DNA from: Bacteroidales bacterium
GTDB lineage: Bacteria > Bacteroidota > Bacteroidia > Bacteroidales > Muribaculaceae
Assembly: GCA_019415705.1 (NCBI GenBank)
Contig: DXYS01000084.1
Span: forward strand, 1-19,149
DNA length: 19,149 bases
Direction of reading: 5' to 3'
The notes below the pieces were generated by a model. It was not told the origin of the DNA. It searched no databases and saw nothing but the letters and a program-made list of their open reading frames with translations. Below are positions 13,656 to 19,149 of the stretch, piece by piece (position 1 is the stretch's first letter; the number at the start of each line of letters is the position of its first letter). The translations under genes were made by a program, and so were the position numbers.

Positions 13656-14861
13656 ATGCTCAAAGGCAAACATATCATACTCGGTATCACGGGAGGTATA
13701 GCCGCATATAAATCTGTGATTTTGCTACGCCTGCTGATTAAAGCGGGCGCTGAGGTGCAGGTAGTGATAACGCCTAATGGCAAAGAGTTTATCACGCCCG
13801 TCACATTGTCTGCGCTCAGCGGTCGTCCGGTTATCAGTGAGTTTTTTACGGCCAACACAGGCGAGTGGCACTCGCATGTCGACCTCGGCTTGTGGGCCGA
13901 CGCTATGGTCATAGCTCCGGCTACCGCGTCGACCATCGGCAAGATGGCCAATGGCGTGGCTGACAATATGCTTGTCACAACGTATTTATCAGCCAAAGCG
14001 CCGGTCTTTATTGCTCCGGCGATGGACTTAGACATGATGGCACATCCGTCGACCGCACGCAATATCAATCTGCTGCGCAGCTACGGCAACCATATCATCG
14101 AGCCGGCTGCGGGCGAGCTTGCAAGTCATCTTGTCGGCAAAGGCCGCATGGAAGAGCCTGAGCAAATCTTAAAGGTGCTTGACGAGTATTTTGAGAAATC
14201 GGCGTCTTTGGCCGGTCGCAAAGTGCTTGTAACAGCCGGCCCTACATACGAGAAGATTGACCCTGTCAGATTTATCGGCAATTATTCGACCGGCAAGATG
14301 GGATATGCGATAGCCGACGAGGCTGCCTCGCGTGGCGCCGATGTGACTTTGGTCAGCGGTCCGGTCAGCATCAGCCCGTCTAATCCGGCAGTGAAAGTGG
14401 TCAGAGTTGAGTCGGCGCATCAGATGCTTGCTGCCTGCGAGCATGTGTTCGGCGACACAGATATTGCCGTCTTTGCAGCAGCCGTAGCCGACTATGCGCC
14501 GGCAAATCCGGCAGAGCACAAAATCAAGCGCAAGACAGATGATGTCAATTCGATCGATTTGGTTATGAATCCTGATATCGCCGCCACACTCGGCGCACAT
14601 AAGGGCGACGGTCAACTGACAGTGGGTTTCGCTCTCGAGACTGACGACGAACAGACCAACGCCTGCAAAAAGATGCAGCAGAAAAATCTCGATATGATTG
14701 TACTCAATTCGCTCAGAGACAAAGGTGCCGGCTTCGGGACAGACACTAATGTAATAACCATTTATGGCTCTGAAGGGAATGAGGCGCATTTTGATCTGAG
14801 AACGAAAAAAGAATGTGCGTCAGATATTGTCGATGCCATCGAAAAACGCCTATGCCGATGA
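13656..14861 (+). CDS. coaBC: Bifunctional phosphopantothenoylcysteine decarboxylase / synthetase
   Basis: A 401-residue two-domain enzyme of coenzyme A synthesis: CoaB joins cysteine to 4'-phosphopantothenate (CTP-dependent) and CoaC decarboxylates the product using FMN. The CoaC half (1-180) has GITGGIAAYKS (10-20) and the catalytic His74 in SHVDLG. Two usual CoaC residues differ: the PAMN motif reads PAMDLDMM (121-128), and the substrate-flap Cys is absent, LASHLVGKGRM (155-165) against the usual ACG. The CoaB half (about 186-401) has TAGPTYEKIDPVRFIGN, STGKMG, AAVADYAP and HKIKRK. It ends in a 4-nt overlap with the next gene. Identity is clear; the CoaC differences seem lineage-linked from memory of Bacteroidetes sequences. 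Confidence 0.96.
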   Translation: MLKGKHIILGITGGIAAYKSVILLRLLIKAGAEVQVVITPNGKEFITPVTLSALSGRPVISEFFTANTGEWHSHVDLGLWADAMVIAPATASTIGKMANGVADNMLVTTYLSAKAPVFIAPAMDLDMMAHPSTARNINLLRSYGNHIIEPAAGELASHLVGKGRMEEPEQILKVLDEYFEKSASLAGRKVLVTAGPTYEKIDPVRFIGNYSTGKMGYAIADEAASRGADVTLVSGPVSISPSNPAVKVVRVESAHQMLAACEHVFGDTDIAVFAAAVADYAPANPAEHKIKRKTDDVNSIDLVMNPDIAATLGAHKGDGQLTVGFALETDDEQTNACKKMQQKNLDMIVLNSLRDKGAGFGTDTNVITIYGSEGNEAHFDLRTKKECASDIVDAIEKRLCR

Positions 14862-15772
14862 GCCGACGCATATTGCTCTCTCTCTGTGCCATGTTGATGT
14901 GCCTGCCGTTTACGGTCAAGGCTCAAGAACTCAACTGCAAGGTCGAAATTAATTCAGACCAAATCGAGGGCACTTATAAAGAGGCGTTCAAGACGCTTGA
15001 GCAGGCTATCAATGACTACATGAACACCAATGTGTTTACAAACACACAATTTGGCAACAACGAGAAAATTGAATGTCGAATGTTCTTCACCGCCAAGGAA
15101 TATACTGACGGTAAATTTGTCGGCGATTTGCAAGTCCAGTCAATTCGGCCGGTCTATAACAGCACATACACGACGACCCTACTCAACTTCAAGGACTCAA
15201 AAATAGAGTTTAATTATACGGAGAATGAACCTTTGGTCTTCAGCCCGACGCGCATGGAGAGCCAACTGACAGCAATATTGAATTACTATGCTTATCTGAT
15301 TCTCGCACTTGATTTCGATTCGTTTTCGCCCAACGGCGGCGAGCCATACTACGAGCGTCTTAAATCAATCGTACAGATGGGGCAGTCGTCGGGAGAGTCA
15401 GGCTGGAAGGCATTTGAAGACAACAAAAACCGCAGCGCGGTCCTTTCGGCATTTACCGATCCGGCGACACAGAAACTTCGCACGATGCTCTATGACTATC
15501 ATCGCCGCGGACTTGACGAGATGACAACAAGTCCCGACAAAGGACGGGCTAAAATCACCGAGAGCATCGGGGTGATACCCGAAATCTACGAGATTGCGCC
15601 GATGTCAGTGGGCCTTTCGCTCTTCAAAGACGCCAAACTTGACGAACTCGTAAATATATACTCGAAGGCCCCGCAGGCCGAACGCGAAAAAGTCTTCAAC
15701 ATGCTGCAGATGATTTATCCCACTGAGCACGAAAGGCTTAACAAAATCAAAACCGGTCAGGAAAAACAATGA
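14858..15772 (+). CDS. DUF4835 family secreted/periplasmic protein
   Basis: A 304-residue protein with a signal peptide (about 1-20, MSRRILLSLCAMLMCLPFTV then KAQ), followed by ELNCKVEINSDQIEG and a mixed alpha/beta body. I recognise it as the DUF4835 family, found in Bacteroidetes, commonly between coaBC and recN. The start at 14858 gives an ATGA overlap with the coaBC stop and begins the signal peptide cleanly; ATG 14852 and ATG 14813 are also in frame. The stop overlaps the recN start by 4 nt. No catalytic motif is apparent and its function is unknown; conserved linkage and export suggest an envelope role. The protein could sit in the periplasm or outer membrane. Confidence 0.85.
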   Translation: MSRRILLSLCAMLMCLPFTVKAQELNCKVEINSDQIEGTYKEAFKTLEQAINDYMNTNVFTNTQFGNNEKIECRMFFTAKEYTDGKFVGDLQVQSIRPVYNSTYTTTLLNFKDSKIEFNYTENEPLVFSPTRMESQLTAILNYYAYLILALDFDSFSPNGGEPYYERLKSIVQMGQSSGESGWKAFEDNKNRSAVLSAFTDPATQKLRTMLYDYHRRGLDEMTTSPDKGRAKITESIGVIPEIYEIAPMSVGLSLFKDAKLDELVNIYSKAPQAEREKVFNMLQMIYPTEHERLNKIKTGQEKQ

Positions 15773-17451
15773 TAAAATCACTGCATATCAGCAATTACGC
15801 CCTGATATCACAAATAGATATAGATTTTGATGCCGGCTTTAATATAATTACCGGCGAAACAGGTGCCGGCAAATCTATCATACTCGGAGCCCTCTCACTA
15901 TTGCTTGGAGGCCGCAGTGACAGCCGGTCTATTGGCGACAGTACACGCAAATCTGTCATCGAGGCCGAATTTATCTTGGAAGACACGTCACGTTTTGAGG
16001 AGTTCTTCAAACAAAATGACCTCGATACAGACGGCAACCGTTGCATACTGCGTCGCGAGATATCGCCCGGCGGGCGCTCGCGTGCCTTCATCAACGACTC
16101 GCCCGTCAATCTGAGCGCTCTACGTGAAATAGCCATACAGCTCGTCGACATACACTCGCAGCATCAGAATCTTCTGCTTGCCGACGCTGACTATCAGCTG
16201 TCTGTAATAGATGCGCTTGCAGGCAACGCCCCCTTGCTTGACGAATATCGTCAGGCCTATGCCGAATACCAGCGTGTGCTCAAACGTTACAGCTCGACAC
16301 GCGACATGATACGCCGAAACAGCGATGATGCGGATTTTCTCAGTTATCAACTCGAACAGATTGACCAACTTAGTTTAAGCGAAGGCGAACAGGAGGAGCT
16401 TGAAGCCGAACGTGACGCTATAGCAGACCAAGCCGACATAAAAACAAATCTTGTGTCTGCAATAGATAGTCTCGCAGACGGAGAGGAGAATGTCATCGAT
16501 TCGCTCAACACAGCCGCAGAGGCAATCCGCGAATTGCCCGACAGTTTCGACGAGGCCGAGTCCTTGGCTGCGCGTATTGATACGGTTGCAATCGAGATAC
16601 AGGATATAGCAGATACGCTCAGACGGCATGATGAGACATGCACGGCTGACCCTGCGCGGCTTGATGCGATACAGGAGCGTCTCGCCGAGATTTACTCGCT
16701 TGAGTCAAAACATCATGTCGAGACAAGCGACGGGCTGCTTGCGTTGAGAGCAGATCTGGCTAAGCGTCTCGACGCAGTGGCCAACGGCGATGTAATCCTT
16801 GCCGATCTCGAGGCCAAAGGGCGGGCGGCAAAAAAGAAAGCAATGATTTTAGCACGACGCATTTCAGAGGCCCGGCATAATCAGGCTGAGATATTTGCCG
16901 CGCGTCTGCGTGAGACAGCCGAGCCTCTCGGCATGAAGAATCTCAGATGCGATATAGCGCTCACCACAGGCAAACTCAATCCGTCGGGTATTGACAGTGT
17001 CGAATTTCTTTTTGCCTTCAATAAAAATCAAGAGTTGATGCCGGTCGGAGCAACTGCATCCGGAGGCGAGATTTCGCGCCTGATGTTGTCTGTAAAGTCG
17101 ATCATCGGAGATTCGATGAATCTGCCGTCTATCATATTTGACGAAGTTGACACCGGTGTGTCAGGTGAGATTGCCGCCCGTATGGGCAGAATGATGCAAC
17201 TTCTGTCACGTAAAATACAGATTATCACAATAACCCATCTGCCGCAGGTCGCAGCCCGCGGTGAAAGCCATTTCAAAGTTTACAAAGCCGACAGCGAGAC
17301 ATCGACCAATACATATATCCGTCGCCTTGACGATGAAGACCGTGTCACAGAACTTGCCGCAATGCTCGGCGGAAGCGATGCCGGAGAGACTGCTGCGGCA
17401 AATGCACGCTCACTGCTTGAGGCTGCCAAATCAGATAAAACAAACAAATAA
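15769..17451 (+). CDS. recN: DNA repair protein RecN
   Basis: A 560-residue SMC-like ATPase that acts in double-strand break repair. Walker A is GETGAGKS (29-36), followed by ALSLLLGGRSD. The long central region (about 155-390) is rich in Glu, Ala, Leu and Arg, the expected coiled coil. The C-terminal head has the signature TASGGEISRLML near 428-438, Walker B SIIFDEVDTGVSG near 453-465 and ITITHLPQVAA. Length is normal for the family. The start overlaps the DUF4835 stop (ATGA), and rlmB follows after 4 nt. Confidence 0.97.
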   Translation: MIKSLHISNYALISQIDIDFDAGFNIITGETGAGKSIILGALSLLLGGRSDSRSIGDSTRKSVIEAEFILEDTSRFEEFFKQNDLDTDGNRCILRREISPGGRSRAFINDSPVNLSALREIAIQLVDIHSQHQNLLLADADYQLSVIDALAGNAPLLDEYRQAYAEYQRVLKRYSSTRDMIRRNSDDADFLSYQLEQIDQLSLSEGEQEELEAERDAIADQADIKTNLVSAIDSLADGEENVIDSLNTAAEAIRELPDSFDEAESLAARIDTVAIEIQDIADTLRRHDETCTADPARLDAIQERLAEIYSLESKHHVETSDGLLALRADLAKRLDAVANGDVILADLEAKGRAAKKKAMILARRISEARHNQAEIFAARLRETAEPLGMKNLRCDIALTTGKLNPSGIDSVEFLFAFNKNQELMPVGATASGGEISRLMLSVKSIIGDSMNLPSIIFDEVDTGVSGEIAARMGRMMQLLSRKIQIITITHLPQVAARGESHFKVYKADSETSTNTYIRRLDDEDRVTELAAMLGGSDAGETAAANARSLLEAAKSDKTNK

Positions 17452-17455
17452 CCAT

Positions 17456-18211
17456 ATGGACGCAAACGAGTATATCTTCGGTCTACGTGCCGTAATCGAA
17501 GCAATTGAGGCCGGTCGTGACATCGACAAGATTTTTGTAAAGAAAGACCTCCACAGCGAACTCGCTGTAAGATTGCACGACCTTGCACGCCACTATAATG
17601 TACCGATGCAACGCGTGCCGGTCGAGAAACTAAACCGCATCACACGCAAAAATCATCAGGGGGTGATAGCACAACTGTCGGCTGTGCCATATCACAAGCT
17701 TGAGAATATTCTGCCGGCTCTCTACGATGACGGAGTTCTGCCGTTTATTCTTGTGCTTGACGGCATCACCGACGTTCGAAATTTCGGAGCAATGGCACGC
17801 ACAGCCGAATGTTGCGGCGTTAATGCCATTGTCATACCCGAGCGCGGCAGTGTGAGCGTAAACGCTGATGCTGTCAAGACTTCGGCCGGCGCCCTGCATT
17901 ACCTACCGGTATGCCGTGAAAATAATTTACGCGATGCCGTGAAATATCTCAAAGACAGTGGTATTCAGATTGTGGCTGCGAGCGAGAAGGCAGACATAAA
18001 TTATACCCGAGGCACATATACCGGCCCTGTAGCCATAGTCATGGGAGCTGAAGATGTCGGCATCTCACCCGAGATACTCGATATGTGCGACACCCGGGTT
18101 TCTATCCCGATGTTCGGCCACATAGGATCACTCAATGTCGGAGTGGCGGCCGCAGTAATGATGTATGAAGTCGTCAGACAGCGTTTGGAAGACAATTTAG
18201 AAGTAATTTGA
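17456..18211 (+). CDS. rlmB: 23S rRNA (guanosine-2'-O)-methyltransferase RlmB, TrmH/SPOUT family
   Basis: A 251-residue SPOUT methyltransferase, expected to use S-adenosylmethionine to 2'-O-methylate G2251 of 23S rRNA. The N-terminal substrate-binding domain (1-90) begins EYIFGLRAVIEAIEAG. The knotted catalytic domain shows all three motifs: DVRNFGAMARTAE near 105-117, IVMGAEDVGIS near 195, and IPMFGHIGSLNVGVAAAVMM near 220-238. I chose ATG 17456, 4 nt after recN, because it begins the family fold; a longer in-frame reading from 17261 runs inside recN. It is the last gene of the dnaN block. Confidence 0.93.
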   Translation: MDANEYIFGLRAVIEAIEAGRDIDKIFVKKDLHSELAVRLHDLARHYNVPMQRVPVEKLNRITRKNHQGVIAQLSAVPYHKLENILPALYDDGVLPFILVLDGITDVRNFGAMARTAECCGVNAIVIPERGSVSVNADAVKTSAGALHYLPVCRENNLRDAVKYLKDSGIQIVAASEKADINYTRGTYTGPVAIVMGAEDVGISPEILDMCDTRVSIPMFGHIGSLNVGVAAAVMMYEVVRQRLEDNLEVI

Positions 18212-18259
18212 CATATACGACTGACAGTTACCGCATCTGCGCATAAGCATAAAGAAAAA

Positions 18260-18281
18260 GAGGTGCCTTCACAGGTACCTC
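18260..18281. terminator. Convergent terminator between rlmB and sodB
   Basis: GAGGTGCCT (18260-18268) pairs with AGGTACCTC (18273-18281), 9 bp with one G-U and a 4-nt loop. The A-rich run at 18251-18259 gives a U-rich tail on the minus strand, and CCCTTTCC follows on the plus strand. It lies between two genes that read towards each other, so it may stop both. Confidence 0.6.
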
Positions 18282-18351
18282 CCTTTCCATTCATCACATT
18301 ATGCTTAAAATTAAAGTGCTATCAATGCGTTGGTAGATGCTGTAGCTGTCA

Positions 18352-18376
18352 GTTATGTTATGTTATGTTTTGTTAT
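18352..18376 (+). repeat. GTTAT pentanucleotide microsatellite (five units)
   Basis: Five consecutive 5-bp units, four GTTAT and one GTTTT, lie 12 bp beyond the sodB stop codon. Such tracts can change length by slippage. The position downstream of both genes makes an effect on expression unlikely. Confidence 0.8.
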
Positions 18377-18387
18377 AAGTTTTACGG

Positions 18388-18963
18388 TCAATAACGTTCT
18401 TCGACCACGTCCCAGTCTACGATGTCCCAGAGACGTTTGAGTTGGTCGGCACGACGGTTTTGATAATCAAGATAGTAAGCGTGCTCCCAGACATCAAATG
18501 TCAGAAGGGGAGTCAGACCTTCGCGCATAGGGTTGCCGGCATTCGGGCCTTGGGTTATGAATAGCCTGCCGTCATTGTCACGCGACAACCAGACCCAACC
18601 GGAGCCGAATAACGAAACACCGGCTTGTTCGAAAGCCTCTTTGAATTTGTCAAATGAGCCGAATTCCTTGTCAATAGCACGCCGCAATTCTCCCGTAGGC
18701 TCATGGCTGCCTGTCGGATTGAAAGTAAAGAAATAGAAGATATGATTCCATGCCTGTGATGCGTTGTTGAAAAGCGCGCCGTCAGCATGCCTGATTATTT
18801 CTTCTAACTCCATGTCTTCATATTCAGTTCCTTTGATAAGTCTGTTGAGATTATCGATATAGGCTTTCTCGTGTTTGCCATAATGATAATCGATTGTCTC
18901 TTGGCTGATCACGGATGCGAGAGCATCAGAGGAGTAGGGTAATTTAGGCTGTTCGTAAGTCAT
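18388..18963 (-). CDS. sodB: Superoxide dismutase, Fe/Mn family (Fe type)
   Basis: A 191-residue cytosolic enzyme that dismutates superoxide to oxygen and hydrogen peroxide. Metal ligands are H27 (DYHYGKH), H74 (AWNHIFYF), D157 and H161 (DVWEHAYYLDYQ). Gln70 in NNASQAWNH is the active-site glutamine position usual for iron enzymes, so Fe or cambialistic use is likelier than strict Mn use. I chose ATG 18963 (MTYEQPKLPY), the usual Bacteroides start, over ATG 18984, which adds seven residues. It is a lone gene converging with rlmB, with a hairpin just upstream (18996-19039). In anaerobic gut bacteria the gene is generally oxygen-induced; no OxyR site was recognised here. Confidence 0.95.
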   Translation of the reverse strand: MTYEQPKLPYSSDALASVISQETIDYHYGKHEKAYIDNLNRLIKGTEYEDMELEEIIRHADGALFNNASQAWNHIFYFFTFNPTGSHEPTGELRRAIDKEFGSFDKFKEAFEQAGVSLFGSGWVWLSRDNDGRLFITQGPNAGNPMREGLTPLLTFDVWEHAYYLDYQNRRADQLKRLWDIVDWDVVEERY

Positions 18964-18995
18964 ATTATGAATTGTTTTAATCATTATTTTACCTT

Positions 18996-19039
18996 AAAAA
19001 CGCCCTATGAACGCCATAGTTCATGTTTTTGGGCTTTTT
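18996..19039. terminator. Bidirectional hairpin terminator upstream of sodB
   Basis: AAAAA-C-GCCC (18996-19005) pairs with GGGCTTTTT (19031-19039), leaving one C bulged. An inner stem ATGAAC (19007-19012) with GTTCAT (19019-19024) is present. U runs follow the stem in both directions. It ends 32 bp before the sodB start, so it may close a leftward transcript from beyond the window edge or form part of the sodB leader. Confidence 0.6.
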
Positions 19040-19067
19040 AGCATCTGTTAAACGACAAAAAGACATG

Positions 19068-19149
19068 CCACACACCGAACGTAATCGATGTGTGGTGGAA
19101 AAGTCGGTTCAGATTGACCCCAGTCGGCGGGAAAAAATTGACCCCCTCG
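19068..19149. mobile_element. Possible terminal part of an IS21-family element (truncated by window end)
   Basis: ATTGACCCC occurs twice, at 19113-19121 and 19137-19145, 24 bp apart start to start. Short repeats of GGGTCAAT (the complement) set at such spacings are characteristic of IS21-family ends, where IstA binds several sites. A 7-bp inverted repeat, CCACACA (19068-19074) and TGTGTGG (19089-19095), lies just outside and could mark the tip or be an unrelated hairpin. No transposase is visible in the window, so this is a pattern-based guess. Confidence 0.4.

Noticed and set aside
14169..14789. A 206-codon minus-strand open frame opposite coaBC
   Set aside because: Shadow of coaBC caused by codon bias; no recognisable protein.
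1..19149. tRNA or rRNA genes, CRISPR arrays, integrases or phage genes
   Set aside because: None recognised on either strand.

Overview
The window looks like a chromosomal piece of a Bacteroidales bacterium; I lean towards a Muribaculaceae- or Prevotella-like gut species, but that is inference. Reasons: promoters fit the Bacteroidetes TTTG / TAnnTTTG pattern and starts lack strong Shine-Dalgarno sequences. The core block dnaN, exonuclease, coaBC, DUF4835, recN, rlmB is typical of the phylum, the lysine exporter LysO is split into two genes, and one secreted protein ends in a type IX-secretion-like tail.

Layout. (1) 1-756: the end of a hexapeptide-repeat acetyltransferase, cut by the window edge and apparently frameshifted, then a YjaB-like GNAT acetyltransferase. 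(2) 757-2405: a WYL-domain transcription factor behind a strongly foldable leader, and a DEDDh exonuclease 2 nt downstream. (3) 2406-8786: a 448-nt promoter/leader region, then four tightly coupled genes: a triple zinc-ribbon repeat protein, a soluble KAP-type P-loop NTPase, a DUF262 protein with a long N-terminal extension and no visible nuclease motif, and a DUF262-DUF1524 (GmrSD-like) protein with an intact HxxP nuclease motif. This is the most novel part and reads as a candidate anti-phage or anti-plasmid system. (4) 8855-9524: a terminator and a minus-strand small secreted protein. (5) 9708-11517: a CDF zinc/cation exporter followed by split lysO. (6) 11533-18211: a 15-bp tandem repeat, a good promoter, and a six-gene plus-strand housekeeping operon. 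(7) 18212-19149: a convergent terminator, a GTTAT microsatellite, minus-strand sodB, a bidirectional hairpin terminator, and repeats at the right edge resembling the tip of an IS21-family element.

How it may work together: the WYL protein belongs to the architecture that includes BrxR/CapW-type repressors of defence operons, so it may control the zinc-ribbon/KAP/DUF262 operon. In that operon the KAP protein would supply NTP-driven sensing or switching and the DUF262 pair the nucleotide sensing and DNA cleavage. The zinc-ribbon protein could be a nucleic-acid-binding or adaptor part. None of this is demonstrated by sequence alone.
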